A DNA stretch of 54,395 bases, from positions 1 to 54,395 of the forward strand of contig JADHYX010000108.1 in assembly GCA_027604685.1 (NCBI GenBank), given 5' to 3'. This DNA comes from Lobulomyces angularis. Lineage: Eukaryota; Chytridiomycota; Chytridiomycetes; Lobulomycetales; Lobulomycetaceae. Made by a program: the position numbers and the translations under genes. Within the stretch, counting starts at the first letter, position 1. The number at the start of each line of letters is the position of its first letter. Shown here in pieces: positions 22,503 through 34,592 of this stretch. Under the pieces are notes generated by a model. That model saw only the letters and a list, made by a program, of their open reading frames with translations, was not told the DNA's origin and did no database searches.

Positions 22503-24604
22503 ATGACAACTCAATTCAAGTCAATAGAAGACGTTTTGATAATTATCTTTAAAAACCTCCTAAATGATAAAAAAAGTCTGATAAATTGCGCTATTACTTG
22601 TAAATTTTGGCATTCTCTGGTTATTCCCATTATTTGGCATAAATTGAAATTTGATACAAAAATTCCTGGTTCGAAATAAAAAAAAATTATTACAGTATTT
22701 TGTTTAAATAAAAAAAAAAAAAAAAAAAAGCATTAAAAAATTTAAGAAATGAAAACTTAAAAAACATTGAAAATTTAAGGGAAGTAGATATGTTTGATAT
22801 GATATGTGAAGAAAATGATTTTAATAAATTGAAAGTGGTTGATAATTTATTTAAACTTGATGAAAACTCAATAGGTATTATATTTTTGTTAAAAAAAAAA
22901 AAAAATTGAAATAAAAATATCTCAGATTTTATCAGGATTTTACATTTGAATTTTAATTTCAATCTGGAAATTGAGTTGAGTTCATTAAACTTTATAGACG
23001 AGGAAGATCTCTCTTCAGCCTTAAAAGACAAATGCTGGGATGAATTTATAGCGAGGAGCGAAATCCTACTGAACCTTTTAAATAGGTCAAAAAATTTGAT
23101 AAAACTGAAAATCTTTATCGATGTTGAAATAAATCAAAGAACATCAATACAGCAACTAAAATTTTATCACATTTTAAAATCCATTCTGGAATATCCATTA
23201 AATTATTTAAAAAAAAAAAATTACAAAAACTTTTTTATTTCCTTAAGTTTTGGAAAAAAAACTGATATATCAGGTGATTTGAATTATTTTTGGGATGCCT
23301 TCAACCTTGCTGGTAGCTTTATTAAAAAGTTTAAAGGTAGTTTACCAATAAAAATTCCTTATTTGTATATTTTTATTGATATCATAAAATAATAAAATTT
23401 TTTTTGGTTTTTATAGTAAAAGGTCATTCTGGATTATGGCTTTCCTCTAGGATAAAAAATTTACTACATGTAACATACAACAAAAATATTCCTTTGAAAA
23501 ACTCTAAATAAAAATTTTAAAAAATAGATGATAGGACCACTGAATTCACTGCATTTAAATGACGGAGCAAGGTTTTATAGTTACGATAAATAATTTTAAT
23601 TTTATTATTTTTTTGAATTTTAGGCTGATACCAGAAATATTGCAAATCTTATCAAATAAACATTTTGAAAGCTTAAAAACTTTTCATATTGTAAGTCCAG
23701 ATTTTGTTGATGATGAAGAACTATTTAAGGGCCTTTTATCAAAATCGAAAAACTTAAAAAAACTGACTTTAGATGGAAGTATTAGTACTTGGAGTAGAAT
23801 AAGTAGCGGAGGATTCTATTCCAATTTTGAAGGAACAAATTTGACTTACTTGAACATTTCTAGATGTTCAAAATTACCGCCAAATTTTTATGATCAAGTT
23901 ATTAATACATGTAGAAAATTAAAAACATTTAAAGCGTTGTCGTCAAACTTAAAGACTGAAAATGCGGCTTCAATTTTAAATAGTTTACAAAATTTAGAAT
24001 ATTTAGATTTTGGTTTTTGCGAGATTGACTTTAATTTTTTTTTTTTAATTAAAAGTCACAAGAATCTAAGAGAATTAAATCTAGTAGGTTGCAAAAAAAT
24101 ATTTCTGGAAAAAAAAAAACAAAATGATAGTCTTTTACAACCAGGCTGCTTAAATTTAGCAAATTTTATTTTAGATTCAATTAATTTCAAATTTTTGAGG
24201 GTTGGTCCTGTGAGAGACATTAATGACAATGGTTTAGGTAAAATTTTAATGGTCTTTTTTTTTTAAATTTTGTTCTATCACCTTGGAAATGCATAATATA
24301 ATAAAAAAAAAAAAAAATTAACAAAAAAAAATATCAATTAATAAAGGTTGGAGTTTATTTGGAAATATTGAAAATGCCATCTTGGAAACGTATGTTTTAT
24401 GAAGAATTTTTCAATATTTATTTTATTTTATTTTTTTCCAGGGAAAAAAATAACTTTTGGTCGGGCTCTTTAAAGTGTGAAAGATATTTTATTATTAATG
24501 GAAAAAGTCTATCAAAAATGAAAACTTTATTAAAAAAAAATGAAGATAATATTGAAAAAGCTGGATTACTACCATATGTAAAATTGCTGTCATCAAAATT
24601 ATAA
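22503..24604 (+). CDS. F-box / leucine-rich-repeat protein
   Basis: Exon 1 starts MTTQFKSIEDVLIIIFKNLL and continues NCAITCKFWHSLVIPIIWHK, a typical F-box (Skp1-binding) helix set. Later exons carry irregular leucine-rich repeats: NLTYLNISRCSKLPPNFYDQ, LQNLEYLDFGFCEI and NLRELNLVGCKKIF. It is therefore a probable substrate adaptor of an SCF ubiquitin ligase. Introns contain long A/T runs, including about 19 A next to an acceptor near 22710-22730, which make exon joins uncertain. The part around 23390-23570 is the least certain. Length is about 570 residues. It is a distant look-alike of the minus-strand gene at 32758-34174. Confidence 0.7.
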
Positions 24605-25086
24605 ACCCAAAAACAAAATTATTTTTTAAAAAATTTTAATAAATAAATCAATAAAAGTACAATATTGTGCTTTATACCCAATGTTACATGAAAAAATTTT
24701 AATCTCTGAAGATAAAAATCAGTTTGTTCTTTCTTTTTGAACAAGTTTAAATTTCTATAATAATCTTTAATTTTCCTGTAATTTTAACCTGCAAATTAAA
24801 CTTTTAGTAAATTAATCTATCCATCTCAATTTGCGATACTCAGTCTCTTTACAACAATACAATAAGAAATTTAGTCTTGGATTAATTTTTTTCGAAAAAT
24901 ATTTTTTCTCTATATCTTCTTATTATTGATTCACTTTTTTTTTTACTAATATTCAAGGAGTAACTGATGTATTTAATTTTAAAAATTATTGCATTCGCTT
25001 TAAGAATACAAATCGCTTGTTTCAACTAGTGAAAACTGTAAAAGCTTTCTTACGCCTAAATTACTACTTTAATTCGAAATCAACAT
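24605..25086. other. Convergent spacer, no gene seen
   Basis: 482 bp between two converging 3' ends (F-box gene and WRAP53 homologue). AT-rich, with no supported ORF. Confidence 0.5.
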
Positions 25087-26503
25087 TCACTCTTCCATAT
25101 TTTCTTCATACTGTACCATCCATGCATTTATACGACAGTCATACTTCAATCCCCCTTCACCATCATCATATGTTAACACAGTATCATTATAGCTGTCTTT
25201 ATATCGACGCTGCCCCGAAGATGACACCAACATACTATATGTTGGGTGGAAATTTGAACTAGATACAACATCTTTTTTTTTTTTTTAATTTTAAAAATTA
25301 CTCTTTATATTAAAAATGCCACCTGTATGTGCTGGTTGACAGTATACAACTTTTCCTTTATTCTTTAAATCATATATCCATATATATCCTTTCTAAGAAT
25401 TAATTTAGTGTCAAAAACAAAAAAAGAACGAGTTTTATACAGTATCTCCAGATGATAAATATCTTCCTGTTGGATCAATACTAAAACTTAATCTTTGATT
25501 GGTATTTCCTGGTCTTTCTAAGGAATAAATTAATTCACCAGTATTTCTCAAATCCCAGCATTGAATTTTTGAAGACTTTCTTGAAGCAATAAAAAGAAAG
25601 TTTCCATCTAAAGTAAATAACGTCTTGAAAAAAAATAATTATATATTCATAATATTAATTTGGTTTTCAAATAAAAAAAAAAAATAATAATATACTAACT
25701 TGGGTAACCCCACCTACTCCTTTCAAAACTTGAATTTGTCTATGATTATCATTTATGTCATATAGTCCAACACTCCCGGAATAAGACCCTAGAGAAAGTA
25801 GTCCCGAATAATCAGGATTAAAAGATATGCTTGATATAATTCCCTTTTGACCTGATTTACTTCTTTTAGTTGGTGTAGTTAATATATTTTCTGACTCTTT
25901 TCCGGGTCGAGATAAGGTATAAATTTGAAGTTTTGAATCAAAACCAGTATAAAGTCTAAATATTATATTAAAAAGAGTTTTAAAAAAAAATTTTTTTTTA
26001 ATTTAAAAAATACTTTTCACCATCCAAATCAAAACAAAGTGAGTTTGGGGCTCTAATTTGTTCCAAATGATCTTCACCAACAAACGAAAGTTTTAGTTTA
26101 CCAGTAAACGCATCATACAACTTTATAGGATGATCCCTTTTGGAAATTGCAAAAAAACAACTTGTAGGATCTTTTTAATAGTGTAATGAAAAAGGAAAAA
26201 TCGTGAGAAACGAAACTATATTTTCAAAGTTTAAAAAAAAAAAATATAGGTACCTGCAAAATTCATTTTTGAATACCAATCTATGGCATATATGGGTTCA
26301 CCAAATTTTATCTCTAATTCATTTTCCCAGTTTTCACAAGTTTTACTTGAGTCAAAAACTCTAATTACATCGTCATTGGAATTTGTTAGTAAAAAACTAC
26401 CATCGGGTGACCATTGTGTCCCTTTAATGTAATTCAATTCTTTCGATTTTGAATTTTTTTCAGTGTGAAATAAAGAATTCGTTGTTCCAAAATATGTTAA
26501 CAT
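25087..26503 (-). CDS. WRAP53/TCAB1 (WDR79) homologue, WD40 protein
   Basis: TCAB1 binds CAB-box scaRNAs and telomerase RNA and escorts them to Cajal bodies. The protein starts MLTYFGTTNS and carries the family hallmark KGTQWSPDGSFLLTNSNDDV. WD repeats follow in order: the initial AIDWYS block, PIKLYDAFTGKLKLSF, the NSLCF-type block, GQKGIISSISFNPDYSGLLS, IQCWDLRNTGELIYSL, and NTNQRLSFSIDPTGRYL. The last exon, SSNFHPTYSMLVSSSGQRRY followed by a YDCRINAW block, matches the C-terminus of animal TCAB1. About six introns; roughly 390 residues. The animal N- and C-terminal disordered tails are missing. The yeast relative is Swt21, but this copy is closer in motif to animal proteins. Confidence 0.87.
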
Positions 26504-27883
26504 TTTTAATTTTTACACCATATTATTAAACTGTTACACACGTTATTTTTTTATTTTTTTTTTCTATTTTACATTTTTTTATTTTTTTTTATTTTATTAT
26601 TTTAAAAAATATTTGTCATCTTTTTTAATTTCTATTTAAAATTTTATCTTAACCACAAAAAAAGAAGAAAAAAAATTTAAAAATTTGAAAATTTTGATGG
26701 GATTTGAGGTTGAATTGTATTAAAATATAATTACTTTTCTCTTGGTTAAATTACAATAAACATCTGTTTTTTTATTAGTAAAATTGCAGCGAAAAGAGTA
26801 TTTTAAAGATTGGATTACATTGAAGCTTAACTACTTTTTTCTTTTGTTAAATTGCACTGAAGCAACTGACTTTTTTTCTTTTTTAAATTGGCATTGAAAC
26901 TTCTATTTTTCTTTTGGTTCTATTGCATGGATGCCAACTACACTTACTTTTATTTATCCACTTGATTGGCCTTTAAAAGTGAATTTTCTGATACAAAAAT
27001 GCCTCTAAAATGCTCATTGTGGCATCAGCCGAGTGTGCTTGGTTGTGAAAATTTTCTTACTTCAAAAGGGGAAGGAAAAAGAAAAAAAAAAAAAAAAAAA
27101 ATTATAAATATCTCTGTTACAAACTGATTAAATGTTGATAAACTAATATGCCACTGTTTATTAAAACAATTACCTTGAGTAACAAAAAAAAAAATAATTA
27201 GTTACTAAAGTTTTTTCTATAACAAAAAGATTAACGAACCTGCATTTAGATTCAGTAAATTAAACTGCCCAATTCTCACCTTCATTGGATTATTATTCAT
27301 CGTTGCAAAAAAAATAAGATAAATTTTTTTCTGTATATTCCTTCTATTTTTCTGTACTAAAATTTTTTTTTAACATGCAAATTTAAAAAATAATGATAAA
27401 TGTAAAAATTTAAAAAAAAAATTCAAAGGATATTTTAACATAATCTAGCTAATCATTCAAATTTTAATTCAATGGAAGCGAAGCTCAAACTTAAAAAGTG
27501 GAAATTGTTTTAAATTTTCTTTTATATTTATTTTAAATAGAAATTTTGATACCACTTTTTAACTTTCAGATTTAAACTTAACTAAGAATTTAAATTCTTT
27601 TCAAATTTTTTTTATCTATTTAATGATGTTTTTTAAATTTCACAAGAAAATCGACAAAATCATTATTCAAAAAACAACAACAGAAATTTTTTAAAACTAG
27701 TTAAAGTTACTAAAACTTTTAAAAAAGGTGTATGGGCAAATCTAAAGAAAGATATCTTTTAAAGAATTTCTTTTCCAATCCTTTTTTAATCTCCGAAAAA
27801 AATAATAATTTAAATTGTAAACGCGAAAACTAAAAATATATTACACTACTAAGTTAAGTTAGTGATCCTTCAATATTACTCTA
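26504..27883. other. 1.4-kb divergent intergenic region
   Basis: This is the longest spacer in the window, between the divergent starts of the WRAP53 homologue and androglobin. It contains homopolymer tracts and the degenerate repeat at 26727-26945. A GC-richer island near 27000-27065 opens a 40-odd-codon plus frame (starting MPLKCSLWHQPSV) and a 14-codon minus frame. Neither has splice or homology support, so no gene is called. Confidence 0.5.
26727..26945. repeat. Degenerate tandem repeat with a TTAAATTGCA core
   Basis: Five diverged units share the pattern T-rich CTTTTcTTTTGgTTAAATTGCAnTGAAgC: TTGGTTAAATTACAATAAAC, TAGTAAAATTGCAGCGAAAA, TTGTTAAATTGCACTGAAGC, TTTTAAATTGGCATTGAAAC and TTGGTTCTATTGCATGGATG. 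Spacing is irregular, about 40-65 bp. The region is non-coding in all frames. Confidence 0.5.
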
Positions 27884-30800
27884 ATGAAGAAAGCAGGTGG
27901 TACATCAAAAGATAGACTAGCAAAATCTGGAAATCCCAAAAAAAGGACTCCTAGTAATAATCCTGTAAATAATTCTCAAATTGGTGGCCCTGGAGGCCTT
28001 AACCAACAAAATATACCAACTCAAATAGGAATTGATGAATTACCAGAACAGCAAATTTTAATTTTTCCTGAATGGGTTGAAGCTGAGATAATTGGGGAAA
28101 AATGGAATACCAAACATACGTTTGATGATCCTGAGGGATTAATAATCCTACCAAAATCATTAAGACATTCAGTGGATTCTTGGAAACGACCAGTAGAACT
28201 TACTGAACAAGTTCCTGTTGGAATAGTTAATCAAAATTCTTTAGAAAGCATATTTTGTCAAAACATACCAGTTAATACTCAACCAAATACAATTCCTAAC
28301 ACTGCACCGCTTAGTAGACAAGGTGTTTCTGATACACCAGGAATTTTAGAAACACCAGAAATTTTTGATTTGGGAACAGAGCCTGTGATCAACGTTACAA
28401 CGGAGCCTGTAATCACTCCAATAAAAGAAACAAAAGAGGAAACAGGTCAAATAGATGCTGAAACTTCTGCAGCTCAAAATAAAATTGAATCTGAAAAAAA
28501 TTCTATTACTGCATCAGATCACGTAGAGGAACAGCCGGGATCTTCAGAGCAATTGGATCCATTGCAGAATGCATCCCAATTATTTCAACACAACCAACAT
28601 TTGCTAGTTAGTGACTTGATGAAAAATATATTAATCACTATTCATTTTCTCTATGAACATGCAGCAAAACAAACTAGACCTCACACCCAAAGCAGTGATG
28701 AATCGTTACCATGGGACTACATTTTTCCCAAATCAAAAGATGGACTTCCTAGCTACAATGTTAGTGGAAAATACGTTGTTAAACTGCACTGGTTAGGATG
28801 TTGGAGAAAAATTACGGTTGATGATAAAATACCAGTAGATATAGAGGGAAGACCACTATTGGTTTCAAGTCCCTTCGGAGAAATTTGGCCCTTAATACTT
28901 TCAAAAGCGCTATTGAAAGTAGCTTCTACTAGTTTCAAAGAGCAAGATGGTTGCTGCGAATATGGCGATTTTGATGTCATTAACACAATAAGAGGCTGGC
29001 TTCCTGAAAAACTTAGTGTAAATCAACATAAAGTTAATAATGGGCTATGGGCAATTGTAAATGGACTTTTTCTCAAGCCAAGTAACGGTTCCAACACTGC
29101 TGGGAGTAACTTCGGAAATTCTACTGCTGTTGCAAATCAGCATGGAAGCATTTCAAATTTGATAGGGAATAGTTCAGCTTCAGTATCCCAAAATAAATCT
29201 GGAAACACATCCAGTACAATAATATTAAATAAAACAGAGAGAGAGAAATCTACTGTACCTCCGACTGCGCAACGGCCAAGTAGCATCATTTCAACTTCTA
29301 CAACGGCTACTCCTGCAGCCAGCTATATATTTGCTTTGAAGGATGGAGAGGTAATTAATGAAAATTACATTATTTAACCTATTCACAATTTTTAGGAAAA
29401 CAGTGAGAAAATTGAATTAAATTCAATGCAATTTCTGTACAGGATTACAGATGCAAAAGAAAATATTGTGTTAACAAATCAGTGCGGCAATGCCATTAAT
29501 TTTAATTCGAACGGATCTATTGAGAATGTAGGTAGACCTAGCGTTGACGAGTGGGACTACACTCAAGTAGTTCAAAGGTTTTTAAAAATTAAGAGCTTTT
29601 TTGCTTGTGGGTAATATTTCATTTTGTTTAAATTTTTTTTTAATTTAATATAATCAAAAAAATTTTTAATTTGAAGAAAGCAGAAAAAAACTAATTTGGT
29701 TGCTAGCAAATTAAATAAAGAAGGTGGGCTATCCAGAGTATGCAGTGGTGACAATTTGGTAAAAGAAGATGAAAATGAAGTTTGGATTTCATTTACAGAG
29801 TTTTGTAGAGCTTTTCGGTATGTTCATATAAAAATTTTTTTACAATAATAATGCATATGAAATCATGAAGATTTGTAACTGTCTACCATAATCCCACTTC
29901 ATTTAAGATGGTAAAGCACATTCAGCATATAGTCGATCCTTTAAAGCCGAGCGACCAGTTAATTATAATTCCAGTTTTATGTAAGTGGAGCAAAAACTTT
30001 AAAATTAAAAATTCATTTTTTCAAAAAAAAAAATGTAGACCTTCCTGAAAGCGTTAAGGAATGTACAGTTATGATTTCGTTACATACCTATGGCAGATGT
30101 ACTCCGGATGTATCTAATGTGAGCTCTGTTATTGTTGAAAAGTGGAACTGGGACAATGGCATTAGAAGCACCAAGGAAAATAATCCACTGATTAAATTAA
30201 CCACCAATAGCTGTATTTTAAGTGTATTAAAAATAAACCGAGGGTATTTTAAATATTCTTTTTTTTTTTATTTCCAATATTTTTTTTTTATTCAGAAAAC
30301 ATGCATACAAATTTCAAATTGATTGCCCCTCTTCTTATCAATTGTCAATTTGGTCAAAGGAGGAATTTCTTTTAGAAGATACACCAAAATATTTGGAAAC
30401 TATTGGCATTCAAGTTAAAGACATTGACGAAATATCTCCACAGCAACCGCCAAATTCATGGTGCGTATTTTTTAAGTAAGTCAATAAAATAAACGGAGCT
30501 TCTATTAACCCATCTCAGAAATGTATTTTTTGTGCCAACACCTACCATTTTTTGTGTCAAGTTGTTTGTTCCAGAATTAATTGAAGTTTACACATGTCTG
30601 CGACTTTTTAATAATGATTCAGAAAAGGAAGGTTTAAGTGTGGAATATCCATTATCATTTTTTAATTTGAAGCCACAATTGCTTTTACCAAATAAGGTGT
30701 TTTTATAAAAGTTTAATTATAATTTAATTTTTTATTTTGAAAAAAAAAGAATGGTTATACTCTAATAGCTGATTGTAAAATGCCAATTCAAAAACCCCAG

Positions 30801-32436
30801 AACAAATGGAAACTGAGATTTTATTCAGACCCTTTTCACTCACCCGAAAAACTTTTTGAAGGGATTAGTTTAAAGCCGATTGTGCAAGATTTTGAAGACT
30901 TAATTGTTCCTAATAAACACAATATATTGTTTAGGTAATTTTTTTGTTTTAGAATTGTGTTTTTATTGAAGCCTTATTTTATTTTTAAACTTAAAACAGA
31001 TATATAATTAAAATTAAAGATGGACCAGAAAATAGAGTTTCAATGCAGCTAAGCTTTAATCTGCCATTTGTTTCTTTGAACCTTCAACTATTTGATCACG
31101 AAGAGGAAATTTTTTCCATAAGTGGAAAAGGAATAGTTTCTATGCATGCTGTAACGCTGTATGCTAACTTTCCTGAAGGTGATGGAATTTTGGTTCCCCC
31201 ACCACAACTAGTAGAAAATAAAAAAGGTACAAAAGATGGGAAAGATGCTCCAAAAGTAGATTTGTCAGTAAAAGAAGCGGTGAAGCCACCCGTAAGTACT
31301 AAAAATTAAATTTAACTTTTAAAATAAAAAAATTTATTTTATAGTTAAAGCATAAATATATTTTGCAAGGAAGTATGGAGCCAATAGAGTGGAGTAAGTT
31401 TTTAACTACAAAAGGAAACCAGGCGAATGATGAAAGACCTGTATCACGTGGAATAAAAACTACTGGGTCTGGAAAAAAAAAAAAGAGTACCCAGCCAGCA
31501 GCACAACCTGATCCCCCAGTTATTACTGGTGTAGCTAGTTCTGAACCAAACTGGAAATTAAGATTTGTTAGTACCGATTCTGTTAGCTTAATTGTCACCA
31601 AGGATACTGAAAAAGAAGATCGGTATCGAGCACTAAAGGATAGTTGGGAATTATCACAACCAGGTAGAGCTCTTAAAGCAAAAGAGAGTCGTGAGCAGTA
31701 TATTAAACAAGTGGAACAAGGACTAACGAAACCTCTAGTATTTGGCTACACTGCAGCTAAAGAAGTTTGCAAACCATGGACGATAGTTAACTCAAAGCCA
31801 GACAAAATCGTTGAGTTACCAGCATATACTTCTACAGCAAATATTCAAACCTATTCTAGACCAACTTCTGGAAAACAAAACAAATCATTATCAAGAAGAG
31901 GAAGCAGCATGAATGCTGAGAGCAATTTAAATAATTTACCAAACAATGCGCTTAAAGAAGAGTCTCAAGTGAACAACTTGGTTGAAGAGGCCGAAGAATT
32001 AATGAATTCCTTAAGTCAACAGCCAGTACTTTTAGTCAATTGGCCGACACCAACTTCACCTGCCAGAGTGCCTAGTGCTGTAGAGGTTGAAGAAAGAGTA
32101 ACTAAAAGAGAGTCACTGTTTCAAGAATACACCGACTTTAAAGAGTCTGTGAGGAAAGAGCGGCAAAAAGATAAAGAAAGAAGAAGTTTAATTAAACTTC
32201 ACCAAAGTTTGGTATTTGAGATGAGGCAAAAAGAATTAGAAACTGAAGTTAAAACAGACATAGAAAGAAGGGAGAACTACAAGGCGAATGTCATAAAGCA
32301 GTTGGAGGAGGCAGTCGCTAAGAAATACCAGTTGGCATTAGAGCAAGCTAGGCTTGCTGAACTTGAAGCAATCAACAACCCCGATGAAAACGAGGGAAAG
32401 GACAACAAAAAAAAGAAGGCAGGAAAAGCCAGATAA
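27884..32436 (+). CDS. Androglobin-like calpain-domain protein (globin apparently absent)
   Basis: Androglobin is a large protein of ciliated and flagellated cells, needed for sperm flagella in mice. Here about 1,300 residues over a dozen exons. Family blocks in order: ILIFPEWVEAEIIGEKW, FDDPEGLIILPKSLR and VDSWKRPVE; then the degenerate calpain domain with LPWDYIFP, GKYVVKLHWLGCWRKITVDD and FGEIWPLILSKALLKVAS; ENEVWISFTEFCRAFR; QIDCPSSYQLSIWSKEEFLL; the beta-rich blocks around NGYTLIADCKMPIQ; NWKLRFVSTDSVSLIV; and the C-terminal coiled coil (KESVRKERQKDKERRSLIKL) with a Lys-rich end. The calpain catalytic-Cys motif (QGxxGDCW) is not visible, so it is probably not a protease. I find no stretch of globin helices or IQ motif between the calpain part and the C-terminal blocks, where animal proteins have them. 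Confidence 0.82.
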
Positions 32437-32757
32437 ATTGCTTTTGATTATTATATCAGTATCATATCATACCTTTTATTCTTATTTTATTATTTAGTTT
32501 ATTTTATGTAAATTAGCATATTTTGTAAATTGTAAGTACTTTAATTTTTATATCATGGATTTAGAAAATGTGATGAAATCAGAAAAAAAATACTAATTTA
32601 TTTCTTAAATTTACATCTAAAAATCACAGATTTATGTTATCTAATATTAAAAATTGAAACTTTAGTTTAAGTAGACTACTGGGTGTATTTTTTAAATCCT
32701 AAACAAGCTTTCATCACCTATGATTTTTCAGAAAAAAAAAAGTTTAATAGGGTCATT
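32437..32757. other. Convergent spacer, no gene seen
   Basis: 321 bp between two converging 3' ends (androglobin and the second LRR gene). AT-rich, no ORF supported. Confidence 0.5.
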
Positions 32758-34174
32758 TTAAATTTCATCATATTCTTGGTAATGAATCTTAAACCCAAAA
32801 TTTTCTTTTTCACAAACATTTTTAACATAATTGTTCCAAAATCCTTCTCCAAGAAAATTGTCAGTTTCCTTGTGATTGAAAAAATTTTCTCCAAAAACAA
32901 ATTTATTAAAGTAAAACTTTTTTTTGATAATTAAAAAATTCAAATTATTCAAATTAAGGTTAAAATAATCTAAAAAGTTCCAAATTTCGTTTATGGACAA
33001 CCAATTTATAGACATATTTAATGTTAATTTCAATTGATTAGAATTATCCAAAGGTACAAAATAATCTTTTAAATCTAAAAGTTTAATGAACTCCTTGTAG
33101 TAAGTATCATCAATCCACAATTCCTTTAAATTTTTCAAATTCTTTTGAATTAATCGAAATTCTTGTTTAAACTCTTGAGATTTATCAAAATTTAATCTTA
33201 AACCAACCTTTAATTGGTATTTAATATCAAAAAAAATAAGTTAGTTTAGTTTACCAATGTCTCACTAAAACTATTCCCAATGCATTTCAGTGCGGAAAAG
33301 AGCTGGACATTAAACTGCCCAGTAAAGCGAAGATATCTACGAAACAAAAGTATTAGAAAATACAATTTTTTTTTTCTAATACTCCAAGTTTGGTTTACTC
33401 CTATCACCGCTACTAAAGCAAAAAGGATAAACCTCCTTGAGATATTTTAAGTCTACTAAACTTAAATTCTTTAAATTTTTTAAATTTTGGATGAGATCAA
33501 AAAAAATTTCTTCGTTAAAAAAACTTAAATTTTTTATAAACAACACTTCCAAATTGATTAACTTATGCTTTAAATTGGCTAATCCAAACTCGGTTAATTT
33601 CAAATTAGTTTCTAGGCTTAAATTTGTTACATTAGTGTTTCTTTCCAAGAAGTATAAAAAACTTGAATCTGTAATTAACCTAAACAATTTTAGTTAATTT
33701 GCGTAAATTAATACAAATTATTAGCTTTTACTTTAAATTCCTTAAGTTTACCGTCTCGATAGTATTTACATGTGATATACAATCACTTAAATTTTTAAAA
33801 TCGTTACTCGAAATATTAGGCACATGCGATAAATCCAAAACCGACAAGCTGTTGTAAGCCAGAGAAGTACTATTGTATCTCTTAATTAGAGAAATATAAC
33901 GATGGAGGGAGTTTATGTTGGAAAAAAATGGTGCCGAAAAAACAATCTGTAACGCTATTGTATAGTATCTCCAAAGTTTGGATACTTGTGAAATTGCTAA
34001 TAAGACTTTCTGTAATTCTTTAGTATTAGATGAATACTGAGTCATATTTTCTCCTAATATGGATCCATCTTCATGGGGAGGTATAAGCACTCTGATAATT
34101 TCTTTCATTAACTCTGCTGGAAAGTTTTTCTTTTTCATTTCCATAATTTCCAATAATTCTTTATGAAACTTCAA
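32758..34174 (-). CDS. F-box-like / leucine-rich-repeat protein
   Basis: The first exon (34174 to about 33755) reads FPAELMKEIIRVLIP, then AISQVSKLWRYYTIALQIVF, an F-box-like pair of helices. First LRR units follow (NSLSVLDLSHVPNISSNDFK, IETVNLRNL). The second exon holds NVTNLSLETNLKLTEFGLAN, LEVLFIKNLSFF and LKNLSLVDLKYLKEV. The last large exon (33138 back to 32758) has NLKELWIDDTYY and further Leu/Asn-rich repeats. About 430 residues. Start could be the ATG at 34174 or at a nearby internal Met (MEMKKK). The join around 33250-33370 is uncertain. Probable SCF adaptor, by the same logic as the gene at 22503-24604. Asn/Lys/Phe-rich composition suggests relaxed, rapid evolution. Confidence 0.62.
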
Positions 34175-34592
34175 GATCTTGCAATGAATAGATAAGATCC
34201 ATAAAAAAAATTTATATTTGTAGAAAAATTTTAATATAATTCAAAAAAAATTTTCAGTACATTGAAATGTAATTTTATAACAATAAGCAAAATTTCTGAT
34301 AAGTCAATGAAATTCAATGTTAATAAGATGGAAGAAAGAAATGTTGGGAATTAAAAATCATCATCTCATTTTAAAAAAACTGACTTTTTTTAAATTCTAT
34401 GTTTGCAAAACAGTCTTTTTGTATTTATTTCATGAAATCAAACAACCTTCTCTTCAATTCTAAAAAAGCTAAGGAAAAGTTTTTCTTAGTACTTAAGTTT
34501 TCATTTTTGGAAGCTAACTTAACAGGACTTGCTAAGATTGACGAAAAATTTTTTCGTGTTTTTTCAACTCCAAATCTTTTAAAACTGTGATA
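34175..34592. other. Divergent spacer with unsupported ORF
   Basis: 418 bp between the divergent starts of the LRR gene and the WD40 giant. A 63-codon plus frame at 34399-34590 (Phe/Lys/Leu-rich, starting MFAKQSFCIY) ends just before the WD40 gene. Its composition is that of random AT-rich DNA, so it is not called. Confidence 0.45.

Noticed and set aside
25017..25262. 81-codon plus-strand ORF
   Set aside because: It is antisense to the last exon of the WRAP53 homologue, whose reading frame matches the family.
34399..34590. 63-codon plus-strand ORF before the WD40 gene
   Set aside because: Phe/Lys/Leu-rich random-like composition, no motif, and no frame continuity with the WD40 gene.
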